Source: Hyphomonadaceae bacterium JAD_PAG50586_4
Lineage (GTDB): Bacteria; Pseudomonadota; Alphaproteobacteria; Caulobacterales; Aquidulcibacteraceae
Assembly (NCBI GenBank): GCA_023242925.1
Contig: CP096134.1
Coordinates: forward strand, 3,057,501-3,121,500
DNA length: 64,000 bases
Direction: 5' to 3'
Under the pieces are notes generated by a model. It worked only from the letters and a program-made list of their open reading frames with translations, did not search any database and had not been told where the DNA came from. How positions within the stretch are numbered: the stretch's first letter is position 1; every line of letters begins with the position of its first letter. The position numbers were made by a program, and so were the translations under genes. Shown here piece by piece: positions 7,708 through 16,789 of this stretch.

Positions 7708-9853
7708 ATGGCGAATGATCGGAATGCGTGCTGGGCGTTGGCGCCAGCTCTTGTGGCGCTGCTTAGTGCGGCGCCCGCTTGGGCGCAGGATGCCGATCAA
7801 CCCGTTCGCTTGGCCGAAGCCGACATCGTCGTCATCGGCGAGCGCGCGAACCTGCTGCATATTCCGGGCTCCGGCGCGACCATTGAAACCGAGGATCTGG
7901 AACGTTCGCGCGTGTTCAGCGTGAACGAAGCGCTGCGCCAAACGCCGGGCGTTTATCCGCGTGACGAAGAAGGTTTGGGCCTGCGCCCCAATATCGGCAT
8001 TCGCGGCCTCTCGCCGACGCGCTCCAGCGAAGTGCTTTTGCTCGAAGACGGCCTGCCGCTCACGTACGGCCCCTATGGCGACAACGCCACCTATTCACAC
8101 CCCCGCTGCGCCGCTTCGAGCGCATCGAAATTCTGAAGGGCGCAAGCCAAGTGCGCTTCGGCCCGCACACCGTTGGCGGCGTCGTCAATTACATCTCGCC
8201 CAACGCGCCGACTGAGTTTGGCGCCAGCTTGTTCGTCGCCGGCGGCGACAACGGCTATGGAGAAGCGGCAGCGTCGCTTGGCGGCGAGATTGCGGACTTG
8301 CGCCTGCTCGGCCACGCCAGCACAACCGTATTCGACGGCGTGCGCGACAATCATGGGCTTGAGTTCGCCGATTACAGCTTGCGCGCCGAGCGTACCCTGG
8401 CGCCAGGTCACGAATTAATCGCGCGCGTCGCTGTCAATCGCGAGAACAGCCAAGTGTCCTATTCGGGGCTCACCCAAGCCGAGTTCGACGCCAATCCGTA
8501 CGGCAACCCGTTTCCCAACGATCGCTTCGAGACGCAGCGTTACACCGCCGCGCTCACGCATGCTTGGGAAATGTCGCCGTCGCTCACGCTGCGCACCAGC
8601 ACCTATTCGCTCTATTTCAACCGCGATTGGTGGCGCCAATCTTCGAATTCCGGCCAGCGCCCCAGCGATTCAGCCGATCCTGCCTGCGGCGGCATGGCCA
8701 ATCTGAGCACGACGTGCGGCACGGAAGGGCGGCTGCGCGAATACCATCAATACGGTCTCGAAAGCCGGCTCACGTGGGAAACTGCGTTCCTCGGCGCCGA
8801 CGCCACAATCGAGACGGGCGCGCGCTGGCACACCGAACGCCAGAACCGTCTGCAAGTGAACGCCGATACGCCCACCGGCCGCACACCCGGCGTGATCGCC
8901 GAAAACAATCTGCGCAACGCCGACGCACTCTCCGCCTTCGTGCTCGCCGATCTCGATTTCGGCCGCTTCAGCATCAGCCCCGGCGTACGCGTGGAATCGA
9001 TTGAATACGAGCGCACCAATCGCCTCACCGACGCCACCGCCTCCACGGATCTCACCGAAATCATCCCAGGCCTGGGCCTCACCTTGGACCTCAACGCGGC
9101 GCTGGTGATTTATGCCGGCGTGCATCGCGGCTTCTCGCCGCCGCGCATCGAAGACATCGTCACCAATGCCGGCGGCACGGTCGATCTCGACGCCGAGGAA
9201 AGTATCAATTGGGAACTGGGCCTGCGCGGTTCGCCAACGGCCGGACTCGATATCGACGTCGGCGCCTTCGTGATGGATTTCGAAAACCAGATCGTGCCGG
9301 CCTCTGTCGCTGGCGGCGTGGGCGCTACGCTCACCAGCGCGGGCGAAACGCGCCATTCGGGCGTCGAAGCAAGCGTGCGCTTTCGCTGCGCGACGCCGAC
9401 CTGATGCAAAATGACGACATCTATTTCCGCACGGCGCTCACCTGGGTGGGCGAAGCGGAATTCGTCGGCACGCGCTTTTCCAACATTTCCGGCTTCGGCG
9501 GCGTCTCCGTCAGCGGCAATCGTCTGCCTTACGCACCGGAATGGATCGCCTCCGCTGCCTTGGGATATTCGCGCGGCGAATGGCTGAACCTGCAGGCCGA
9601 GATGCAATACACCGGCGAGATGTTCACCGACGATCTCAACACCGTAGCGCCCATCGCCAACGGCCAGCGTGGTCTGATCGAGGATTCCACCATCCTCAAC
9701 CTCGCCGCTAATTTCACGCCGGGCGGCAGCGACACGACATTCTTCGTCACGGTGAAAAACGCGACCGACGAACTCTACATCGTCGACCGCGCGCGCGGCA
9801 TTCTTCCTGGGGGCCCGCGCCTCTGGCAAGCGGGCGTCAGCCTCGACTTTTAG
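7708..9853 (+). CDS. FecA-like TonB-dependent receptor, broken by two frameshifts
   Basis: Restored, this is a receptor of about 715 residues with a signal peptide ending in PAWAQ, a plug domain and a 22-strand-type barrel. The plug sequence RDEEGLGLRPNIGIRGLSP and the following VLLLEDGLPLTYGPYGDN, then FGPHTVGGVVNYISP, resemble FecA, the ferric dicitrate receptor. One base is missing in a C run at about 8100-8104 (frame 1 to 3) and one near the TTT at 9381-9383 (frame 3 to 2); the protein continues smoothly on both sides. A Fur-like site lies upstream. No FecR/FecI partner genes are adjacent, so regulation by surface signalling is not supported. Stop overlaps the msrA stop by four bases. Confidence 0.85.
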
Positions 9854-10455
9854 CGCCGCCAGACTTGGCGCAACACCCGATCGCGGCCGCAGCCGGCGCG
9901 ATACATGGCGTAGCGCGTCGGATTTCGGCGCGCGTAATCGCGATGGTATTCTTCAGCTTCGGTGAACGCGCCCAAATTCAACACCGGCGTCACCACGCGC
10001 CCGTTGACGCGGCCGCTGGCGATAATCGCGGCCTTGCTGGCTTCCGCCGCGACGCGCTGCGCCGGCGTTACAAAAATCGCGGTGCGATAGCTTGAGCCGC
10101 GATCGCAGAATTGCCCGCCATCGTCGGTCGGGTCGATCAGCGGCCAATAGCGCTCCAACAATTGCGCATAAGTGATGACGTTGGGATCAAAGCGCACGCG
10201 CACCGCTTCGTAATGGCCCGGATGGTTCTCGTACGTCGGGTTCGCGTTGCGCCCGCCCGTATAGCCGCTCATCACCTCGACCACGCCGGGCACCGCGCCC
10301 ATGTCGTGCTCCATGCACCAAAAGCACCCGCCCGCGAACACCGCTTCCTCGACCCCCGCCGGCGGCGGCGTGGGCGGCGTCTGCGCAGGCGCATTCTCAG
10401 GCGAGCACGCGATCAGGAACAAGAGGCTGGCGATAAACGAACGACGGATCATCAT
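9850..10455 (-). CDS. msrA: Peptide methionine sulfoxide reductase MsrA, lipoprotein
   Basis: The 201-residue enzyme reduces methionine-S-sulfoxide in proteins. The catalytic GGCFWCMEHDMG motif, PGVVEVMSGYTGG and the later NPTYENHPGHYEAVRVRFDP are all present. An N-terminal lipoprotein signal (LLFLIAC, Cys17) places the enzyme in the periplasm, anchored to a membrane, unlike the cytoplasmic form. C-terminal RNPTRYAMYRAGCGRDRVLRQ supplies the recycling cysteine. An msrB remnant lies directly upstream in the opposite direction. Stop codon overlaps the receptor stop. Confidence 0.93.
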   Translation of the reverse strand: MMIRRSFIASLLFLIACSPENAPAQTPPTPPPAGVEEAVFAGGCFWCMEHDMGAVPGVVEVMSGYTGGRNANPTYENHPGHYEAVRVRFDPNVITYAQLLERYWPLIDPTDDGGQFCDRGSSYRTAIFVTPAQRVAAEASKAAIIASGRVNGRVVTPVLNLGAFTEAEEYHRDYARRNPTRYAMYRAGCGRDRVLRQVWRR

Positions 10456-10559
10456 GTTCTCTCATACGTAGCGCATACGCCGTCGGTTTCGCGCAACCAC
10501 GAACGACTTTGGGACGCACCCGTTCAGGACACCCCGCCAGGAGCGCAAAATGAAGCTTG

Positions 10560-10893
10560 TCACCGCCTCACCGCCGCCGTAATCGCCCTCGCCACCAGCA
10601 AATTCGACAGCGGCTCCGGCTGGCCGAGCGTCACGCGCCCGATCAATCTAAATTTCATCATTGTGCGTGAGGACAACGCTCTTGGCATGGGTCGCATCGA
10701 AGTGCGCTCGCGTGAAGGCAATGCACATCGCGGCCACGTCTTCGACGACGGCCCGCGCGACAGCGGCGGTCACCGCTTCTGCCTCAATTCAGGCACGATC
10801 CGCTTCATCCCGCGCGATCGCATGCAAGCAGAGGGATATGGCCGCTATCTGCCGATTGTTGACGGCGACGCGCCGAGCGCTGTTGCGCGGTAA
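10560..10893 (+). pseudogene. msrB: Remnant of methionine sulfoxide reductase MsrB
   Basis: The frame ending at 10893 encodes the C-terminal two thirds of an MsrB: KFDSGSGWPSVTRPIN, EVRSREGNAHRGHVFDDGP and the catalytic HRFCLNSGTIRFIP are readable. The N-terminal third, with the first CxxC zinc pair, cannot be found; the region before ATSKFDSGSG does not look like the family and the ATG at 10550 runs into a stop after ten codons. Either the gene has decayed or several indels obscure it. The coordinates mark only the recognisable part; its left limit is approximate. Confidence 0.65.
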
Positions 10894-11006
10894 GCGAAGA
10901 GCATCGCGTCGCGCTAAAATGCGCGCGTGGCAGTGCGTGCGAGGAGGATAAGGTCTGACGCGCCGAAGGGTTGAACAATTCGCGCTTCGGCGCGCGAGAC
11001 GCAAAT

Positions 11007-11186
11007 CTAATGGTGACTTAGTCGCAATCGGATATCTTCGATTTCTTCCTTGATCTTCAGTTTCTGGCGTTTCATCGCCGAGAGCCGCGTCAAATCCGCG
11101 GAAGGCCTTCTGGCCTCGTTCTCAATGATTAGATCCAAATCCCGATGCCGGGCGTCGAGTTCGCGTAGCCGCTGCTCGATAGCCAT
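11007..11186 (-). CDS. YdcH-like DUF465 protein
   Basis: A 59-residue, charged, helical protein starting MAIEQRLRELDARHRDLDLI and containing RLSAMKRQKLKIKEEIE, which is the DUF465/YdcH pattern of two antiparallel helices. Function of the family is unknown. AGGAGG lies at good spacing before ATG 11186, which makes translation likely despite the small size. A second DUF465 gene lies divergently 210 bases away. Confidence 0.8.
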   Translation of the reverse strand: MAIEQRLRELDARHRDLDLIIENEARRPSADLTRLSAMKRQKLKIKEEIEDIRLRLSHH

Positions 11187-11396
11187 CGAAGGCGCCTCCT
11201 TTGGTTAGGGCCTGTGGAGGATGGCGCTGTTTTTCGGTGTTGTCTCCTTACATCGTACGACAAAGTTAATCATTCGCAGGCTGCACGAATCGGGGGCGGA
11301 ACCGCCATTACGCTGCACCGCTTTACAGCGCCCGCTTCGCGTGGCTTAGCTCGCCTTTCGAGCGGCCGTGGGGGCCGCGCCAGCGGAAGCGAGCGC

Positions 11397-11636
11397 ATGG
11401 ACGCCGAGGACGGCAGCGGCTTCGACATTTCAGTCACGCCTGAACAGCGTGCGCTGCAATCGCGCCTCGTGGAGCTGCGCGAGGAACATCGCGCGCTAGA
11501 TTCCGCCATCTTTGCTCTGCAGACGAGCGGCGCGGGCGACGCGCTGCAATTGGCGCGGCTCAAGAAACGCAAACTGGTGCTGAAGGACCAAATTCAATGG
11601 ATCGAGGACAGGCTGACGCCCGACATCATCGCCTGA
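11397..11636 (+). CDS. YdcH-like DUF465 protein
   Basis: The 79-residue product has a short acidic head and then the DUF465 core (RALQSRLVELREEHRALDSAI near residue 18, then RLKKRKLVLKDQIQWIEDRL near residue 53). ATG 11397 is chosen because homology begins shortly after it and GGAAG precedes it; the open frame extends upstream without coding character. Its last 40 bases overlap the start of the lpxR-like gene in another frame, so the two are probably translationally coupled. Function unknown. Confidence 0.8.
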   Translation: MDAEDGSGFDISVTPEQRALQSRLVELREEHRALDSAIFALQTSGAGDALQLARLKKRKLVLKDQIQWIEDRLTPDIIA

Positions 11637-12649
11637 AATGGCTGGCGGGCGCCGCACTGCTCAGTGCGTTTCCAAATCTCGCGTTCGCCGAAGATCGTCC
11701 CGAGGAAGAGAAAGGCGTGCTCTCGATCGTCGTCGAGAATGATTCACTCTCTTCCGGCGCCGATCGCAATTACACGTCGGGCATCAAGTTCGCGTACGTC
11801 TCGCCATCGGAAGGCGTACCCGATTGGCTGCGTGGCTCAGGCGGTTTCACGCGCGCGCTCTCCGGCTCCAATCCCGATTTCTGGGGCGTCGCTCTTGGCC
11901 AATCCATCTTCACGCCCGAAGACATCGACGCGGCGCCCGCGCCAGCCGATCAGCACCCCTACGCCGGCTGGCTCTATATGCAGCTCATGGTCGGCGCCCT
12001 TGAAGATCGCGATGACGGCCGCGCCCCGCGTTATCTGGACACCTACGAGATTGAGCTCGGCATCGTCGGCCCCTCCGCGCTCGGTGAAGAATCTCAGCGC
12101 GGCATCCACGAATTTCTGGGCGCGCCCGACCCGCAAGGCTGGGACAGCCAACTCGAAGACGAATTCGCCTTCGCCGCTTCGTTTGACCGCCGCTGGCGCG
12201 CCATCCGCGCTTTTATCGATGTGCCTGGCGGTTTGGAATTCGATCTGACGCCCAATGCCGGCGTCACGCTCGGCACGCTGCGCACCGAAGCGCGCGTCGG
12301 CGCGACCGCACGCATCGGCTGGCGCATCGACAATGATTTCGGCCCGCCGCGCGTCCGCCCCGCACTCTCAGGCGTTGAGCATTTTAGCGGCGGCCCCTTA
12401 TCGTGGTCGCTGTTTGCCGGCGTCCAAGGCCGCGCCGTCGCGCGCAATCTCTTCCTGGATGGCAACACCTTCGAAGACGACGGCCCCTCGGTTGACCGCA
12501 ATCCGTACGTGGGAGATTTCCAGACCGGCTTCACCATCAGCGCCGGCGATTGGCGTTTAGCCTACACCTATGTCTGGCGCACCGAGGAATTTGAGACACA
12601 GCCAACGCGCCAAGATTTCGGCGCACTCGCGCTGAGCTGGCGGCTCTAG
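11597..12649 (+). CDS. lpxR: LpxR-family outer-membrane lipid A 3'-O-deacylase (DUF2219)
   Basis: The 350-residue protein has a signal peptide (residues 1-31, ending NLAFA) and a beta-barrel body of the LpxR family, which removes the 3'-acyloxyacyl chain of lipid A in the outer membrane. Residues of the active site are recognisable: the mature N-terminal VVENDSLSS with the Asn-Asp pair, YTSGIKFAY, and DQHPYAGWLY with the catalytic histidine. The final residue pattern ALSWRL is typical of a barrel C-terminus. The ATG lies inside the upstream DUF465 gene. The stop shares four bases (CTAG) with the converging diguanylate cyclase gene. Confidence 0.88.
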   Translation: MDRGQADARHHRLKWLAGAALLSAFPNLAFAEDRPEEEKGVLSIVVENDSLSSGADRNYTSGIKFAYVSPSEGVPDWLRGSGGFTRALSGSNPDFWGVALGQSIFTPEDIDAAPAPADQHPYAGWLYMQLMVGALEDRDDGRAPRYLDTYEIELGIVGPSALGEESQRGIHEFLGAPDPQGWDSQLEDEFAFAASFDRRWRAIRAFIDVPGGLEFDLTPNAGVTLGTLRTEARVGATARIGWRIDNDFGPPRVRPALSGVEHFSGGPLSWSLFAGVQGRAVARNLFLDGNTFEDDGPSVDRNPYVGDFQTGFTISAGDWRLAYTYVWRTEEFETQPTRQDFGALALSWRL

Positions 12650-13302
12650 AAAGCGGCGAACGCCTGCGCTTGTTCGCGGCGCGCATATTTCTCCGCATAC
12701 ATCGCTTCATCGGCGCGCGCGATCGCGGTTTCGGGATCTTCGCTCATCGCGATCGCATGCACGCCGAACGAGCCGCGCACGCGATGACTCACGCCCGCGA
12801 ACACAATCGGCGTTGCATTGAGCTTGTGATTGAGCGCGGCCGCTTTCGCCGCCGCTTCTTCAGCACTCGCGCGATTGAGGATCACGCCGAATTCGTCGCC
12901 GCCGAGACGGCCGATCACATCGCTCTCGCGCACCGAATCCAGCAGCAAGCGGCCAACAGAGGTCAGCACCGCATCGCCCGCCGCATGGCCGTACGTATCG
13001 TTCAGCGCCTTGAAGCCGTCGAGATCGATGAAGATCACAGCCGCCGGCGTTTTGTAGCGCTCGACCTCGGACATGGTCCGATGCAACTCGCGCATGAAAG
13101 CGCGGCGATTGAACACCGGGGCCAACGCATCGCGATCGGCCAGCGCCTCAGCTGCCGCCAAACGCTCGGCCAGGGCGTCGCGCTCGGCGCTGAGTCGCGC
13201 CAAAGCCGCCAAACCCGCGTCGGAAACGTCGCGACGCGACAGGCCCAGCCCTTGCAGGAGCCGGGTCGTTTCGTTGGCGAGCTTTGTCATTCCGAAAGGC
13301 AT
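12646..13302 (-). CDS. GGDEF diguanylate cyclase, soluble
   Basis: The 218-residue protein makes cyclic di-GMP from GTP. A short N-terminal helical segment (about residues 1-55, coiled-coil like, ALARLSAERDALAERLAAAE) precedes a complete GGDEF domain with FNRRAFMRELHRT, FIDLDGFKALNDTYGHAAGD, and the active-site GGDEF. RESD, nine residues before GGDEF, is the RxxD inhibitory site, so product feedback is expected. No sensor domain or membrane segment is present. An internal ATG four codons downstream is an alternative start. Confidence 0.92.
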   Translation of the reverse strand: MPFGMTKLANETTRLLQGLGLSRRDVSDAGLAALARLSAERDALAERLAAAEALADRDALAPVFNRRAFMRELHRTMSEVERYKTPAAVIFIDLDGFKALNDTYGHAAGDAVLTSVGRLLLDSVRESDVIGRLGGDEFGVILNRASAEEAAAKAAALNHKLNATPIVFAGVSHRVRGSFGVHAIAMSEDPETAIARADEAMYAEKYARREQAQAFAAF

Positions 13303-13429
13303 GGGGATTAAGGCCTCTGACCCAGAGATGACTCCGGCTGGTAAAGGACGCCTTAACCGCCTCTACGACGTTGAGACTGGACGAAAACCCCGGCTTCCTT
13401 TAGCAGGCCGTTTTTAGGAGCAGCCGCTT

Positions 13430-13916
13430 ATGGCTTCCCCACCCGCTGGTCGGGCTGATTATGGGTTCCAAGTCCGATTGGGACACGATGAAGGGCGCCG
13501 CCGAAATTCTCGAGGCGCTGGGTGTCGCGTACGAGGCCAAGGTCGTCTCCGCGCACCGCACGCCAAAGCGCCTCTACGACTATGCTGGGACCGCCAAGGC
13601 GCGCGGGCTCAAAGTGATCATCGCCGGCGCCGGCGGCGCGGCCCACTTGCCGGGCATGACCGCCGCGATGACGCCGCTGCCGGTGCTTGGCGTACCGGTC
13701 AAAAGCAAAGACTTGAAAGGCCTCGATAGCCTGCTCTCGATCGTGCAAATGCCGAAAGGCGTTCCGGTCGGCACGCTCGCGATCGGCGAAGCCGGTGCGG
13801 TGAATGCAGGCCTGTTGGCCGCAGCGATCCTCGCGCTCAACGACGACGCCCTCGCTACTCGCCTCGACGCTTATCGCGCCGCGCAAACTGAAGCCGTCGC
13901 CGAAAGCCCGACATGA
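13430..13916 (+). CDS. purE: N5-carboxyaminoimidazole ribonucleotide mutase, frameshifted near the start
   Basis: PurE converts N5-CAIR to CAIR in purine synthesis. The body is complete: [49 protein letters not shown], and [15 protein letters not shown]. The strand before MGSKSD is in a different frame: from ATG 13430 the sequence reads MAS, and removing one C from the CCCC at 13437-13440 gives [14 protein letters not shown] in frame. AGGAG lies nine bases before ATG 13430, which supports that start over the internal ATG 13461. ATGA overlap with purK shows an operon. Confidence 0.93.
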
Positions 13917-15000
13917 GCGCGCTTCCACCAGGGGGCATGATCGGCATCCTGGGCGGGGACAACTCGGCCGCATGCTGGCGCACGCGGCCGAACAGCTCGG
14001 CTTTGACGTCGCGATCTACACCGACGAACAAGACAGCCCTGCTGCGCGCGTATCAGCGATGACCATGATCGCCGATTATCAAGACATCGAAGATCTCACC
14101 GCGTTTGCGCAGAGCGTCGATGTCGTCACCACCGAATTCGAGAACGTCCCCGCACAAACCGCTGAAGCGTTGATCGCCGCCGGCGCGCGCGTCGCCCCCA
14201 ACCCGCACGCACTTGCCGTGGCGCAGGATCGCTTCGACGAGAAAAGCTATTTCCAAAGCGCCGGCATCGCCACGCCCGCTTTCGCGGCGGTCTCGTCACA
14301 AGCAGAACTTGAAGCGGCGGTCGCCGAGATCGGCCTGCCCGCGATCCTGAAAACCCGCCGCTTGGGCTATGACGGCCGCGGCCAGATCCGTCTACTCACC
14401 AACGACGACGTGGCCGGCGCCTACGAGAAACTCGGCGCACCTGGCGTTCTCGAAGGCTTTTGCAAATTTGTCTGCGAAGTCTCGATCATCGCCGCACGCG
14501 GCCAAGACGGCGCGATCGCCTATTTCGATCTTTGCGAAAACGAGCACGCAGGCGGCATCCTCTCGCGCACACAAGTGCCGGCTCGCGTCAGTGAGCTCGT
14601 TGAGATCAACGCCCGCGAAGCAGCCAAGCGGGTGCTCGAAGCCTTCGACTATGTCGGCGTGCTGACGATCGAGTTTTTCGTCATGGACGACGCCAGCCTC
14701 GTCGCCAACGAAATGGCCCCGCGCGTTCACAACTCAGGCCATTGGACCATTGAAGGCGCACTGACCTCGCAATTCGAACAACACATCCGCGCCATCGCCG
14801 GCTGGCCGCTCGGCCCCACTACGCGCGTCGCCGATTGTGAAATGCTCAATCTGATCGGCGAACAAGCGCTCGATTGGGCGGCCCTCGCCGCCGATCCGAA
14901 CGCGCGTCTCCACCTCTACGGCAAGCGCGACGCCCGCACCGGCCGCAAGATGGGCCATGTGACCAAGCTCAAGCGAACTCAACAAAACAGTCGCGCCTGA
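13913..15000 (+). CDS. purK: N5-carboxyaminoimidazole ribonucleotide synthase, frameshifted
   Basis: PurK is the ATP-grasp enzyme that makes N5-CAIR from AIR and bicarbonate, the step before PurE. From ATG 13913 the frame reads [15 protein letters not shown], then one G is missing in the run at 13955-13958; restoring it yields [20 protein letters not shown] and the rest is uninterrupted to 15000. Landmarks are [28 protein letters not shown], and [15 protein letters not shown]. Length about 362 residues, normal. The start overlaps the purE stop as ATGA. Confidence 0.93.
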
Positions 15001-15040
15001 CGCGCCAAGGTTGTAGGCCTCTGCGTTCGTGGGGGAAGCA

Positions 15041-15240
15041 ATGATTGCGCGCGTCCTTGTACTGGTTACGGCGTTGCTTGCGCTGGCTGCAGCACCAGCA
15101 AACGCGCAGGACGGCCGCTGGCGCCGCGCAGAATCGGCGAACTTCATCGTCTATGGCGCGATGAGCGAAGGCTCGCTTCGGCGCGCGGCGGAGTCGCTGG
15201 AAAACTTCGACCGAAGTCGATCCCAGCGAATCCGAGGACT
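15041..15240 (+). pseudogene. Truncated DUF1570-like secreted protein, internal deletion
   Basis: From ATG 15041 (GGGGGAAG upstream) the frame encodes a signal peptide (LVLVTALLALAAAPANAQ) and WRRAESANFIVYGAMSEGSLRRAAESLENFD, which resembles the N-terminus of large DUF1570/TPR proteins of this group. After ENFD, another frame gives EVDPSESED and a TAG at 15238-15240, as if the original C-terminus were joined to the N-terminus. The usual several hundred residues are absent, so the gene appears to have lost its middle. Confidence 0.5.
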
Positions 15241-15583
15241 AGCGCGGATACGCTTCGTCGCGCGCGGTGAAGAGCCAGAAGCCGAACACGTAGATCACCG
15301 GCGTGAAGAGCTGCAGCACGCCCACGATCGAGCCCGCCGAGCGGCGCACCACCGCAAAAACTTCGCTGCCGTCTTCCAACACGCCGCCCGTCGTGATCGC
15401 CACCGGCGTCGCCAACGCAAGCAGCGCGATCAAACAAATCCAAAACGCGATCGCGCTGGCGACAATGGGCGATGTCCGCTCGACGTAATCGTCGGCGGGA
15501 TGTTCTTCGAGATGGGTCAGGCTTGACCAAATCGTCAGCGGCCAGAGCGCCGCACTGAAGAACCGTATCGGAGCTGCTCGCAT
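15239..15583 (-). CDS. Small membrane protein of unknown function
   Basis: The 114-residue product has two clear hydrophobic segments: SPIVASAIAFWICLIALLAL (about residues 39-58) and GVLQLFTPVIYVFGFWLF (about residues 89-106). No conserved family is recognised. ATG 15583 is chosen because GGAGG lies seven bases upstream; the frame begins further up at 15622. Its 3' end overlaps the end of the truncated gene on the other strand by two bases. Confidence 0.7.
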   Translation of the reverse strand: MRAAPIRFFSAALWPLTIWSSLTHLEEHPADDYVERTSPIVASAIAFWICLIALLALATPVAITTGGVLEDGSEVFAVVRRSAGSIVGVLQLFTPVIYVFGFWLFTARDEAYPR

Positions 15584-15688
15584 GTTGGCGCCTCCATCAC
15601 GGGACCGTGAGAAGACCAACATAAGGCGCGCCGCGCCGATCCAGCTTGTGTTGCTGCGATTTTAGTGAAACGCGAATTACCCGCGCGG

Positions 15689-16335
15689 CTACCGCCCGTA
15701 GCGAAACCGCGCCGCGATGGCGAGCGCGCTCTGCGCCGCCTCACCCACGGGCTTCAATTGCGCTTTGAATTTCTCGAACTGCATCACGTTCTCGATGCGC
15801 GCGTCGAGAAACGCCCAGGTCGCTTCGTGATCTTCGCTCTCGTCGGCAAACCAGCGCGCATAGGTGCTTGCAAGGACGCCGGAAAGGATCGCGCGCTTGG
15901 AGTAGAAATTACCGTCCGTCGATTTGTCGCCGAGCGCGCGCCAGATGTGGTCGGCCGTGCGCCACAGAAGGCGCGTGGCCTCGGCCGCGCGGTCCGGGCG
16001 GCTCAGCGCCCGCGTCATAGCCCGCGCCGCCTGCTTGTACGGCCCTTGCGCCTCCAGCCGCACCTGCACGGCGGCGCGCACCTTCTGGCGGATCTTCATG
16101 GCGTCCAGGTCGAGCTCATCGAGCCGCTCCAGCATGGCTTGATCAGCCCGGTCGGCGAAGGCGTCGAACAGATCGACCGCCCCGCGCGGGCATGCCAGCG
16201 CCGCCTCCCCTCGGAAAGCTCCGCCTCGGCCGCCGCCGCCTTGAACGCAGCGTCGGTCCAGCCCTGCTCGGCGGCATGGGCCGGGAAAACCTCTAAAATC
16301 CGGGCCCGGAACCGGGCGGAGGGGGTGTCGGTCAT
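15689..16335 (-). CDS. COQ9-family protein, frameshifted
   Basis: COQ9 proteins bind lipids and support ubiquinone synthesis. The C-terminal two thirds are intact: AVDLFDAFADRADQAMLERL, IRQKVRAAVQVRLEAQGPYK, LWRTADHIWRALGDKSTDGN and FYSKRAILSGVLASTYARW are family blocks. The N-terminus MTDTPSARFRARILEVFPAH begins at ATG 16335 in another frame. Adding one G to the GGGG run (16207-16210 on the plus strand) joins LSEGEAALACPRGAVDLF. Restored length is about 215 residues. Confidence 0.88.
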
Positions 16336-16495
16336 GCATGAAAGGTAGGCCTGCCGCCCGCTGCCGTCGACCCGTTCTGGCATGGACACGGGCGCGGCGT
16401 TTTGCTATCAGCCCGCCTTCGCTTTAACCCAAGCCCCGGTGCATCCGCTCTGGCGGCGGGTTTGGTATTGGTTCGCAAGCTCGCAGGAGACGGTC

Positions 16496-16732
16496 CTGGT
16501 ACAGATTTTCGTACGCGATAACAACGTCGATCAGGCGTTGAAGGCGCTCAAAAAGAAGATGCAGCGGGAAGGTACTTTCCGCGAAATGAAGCGTCGCAAT
16601 CACTTCGAAAAGCCGTCCGAGAAGCGTGCGCGCGAACGCGCTGAAGCTGTGCGCCGCGCCCGTAAACTGGCCCGCAAGCGCGCCCAACGTGAAGGCCTCT
16701 TGCCGCGTCCTCCGGCCAAGCCGCGCGGCTAA
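16496..16732 (+). CDS. rpsU: 30S ribosomal protein S21, probable CTG start
   Basis: The 78-residue protein matches S21 ([20 protein letters not shown], then [20 protein letters not shown]) with a basic C-terminal tail typical of alphaproteobacteria. Homologues begin Met-Val-Gln-Ile; here the codon before Val is CTG, 16496-16498, with AGGAG (16485-16489) at the ideal six-base distance. No ATG, GTG or TTG lies in frame between there and ATG 16382, which would add 38 unrelated residues. Either the gene starts at CTG or the A of ATG was miscalled. A strong terminator follows. Confidence 0.92.
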   Translation: MVQIFVRDNNVDQALKALKKKMQREGTFREMKRRNHFEKPSEKRARERAEAVRRARKLARKRAQREGLLPRPPAKPRG

Positions 16733-16754
16733 GAACTCCAGAACTTTGAGTTTC

Positions 16755-16788
16755 AAAACGCCGTCCGGTTTCGCCGGGCGGCGTTTTC
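16755..16788. terminator. Rho-independent terminator of rpsU
   Basis: A 14 bp stem with one wobble pair (AAAACGCCGTCCGG with CCGGGCGGCGTTTT) and a short loop lies between the converging rpsU and MarR-type genes, and the A and T flanks allow termination on both strands. Confidence 0.9.
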
Positions 16789-16789
16789 G

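Noticed and set aside
7554..7708. Riboswitch (cobalamin) upstream of the FecA-like receptor
   Set aside because: The gap is only about 150 bases and lacks a recognisable B12 box; a Fur-like palindrome explains the site better.
7708..9853. Programmed ribosomal frameshifting in the receptor and other broken genes
   Set aside because: The sites lack slippery heptamers and stimulatory structures in common, occur in unrelated families and include rpoB; error is simpler.
16382..16495. rpsU starting at ATG 16382
   Set aside because: The extra 38 residues resemble no S21 and the AGGAG site lies after that start; CTG 16496 fits better.
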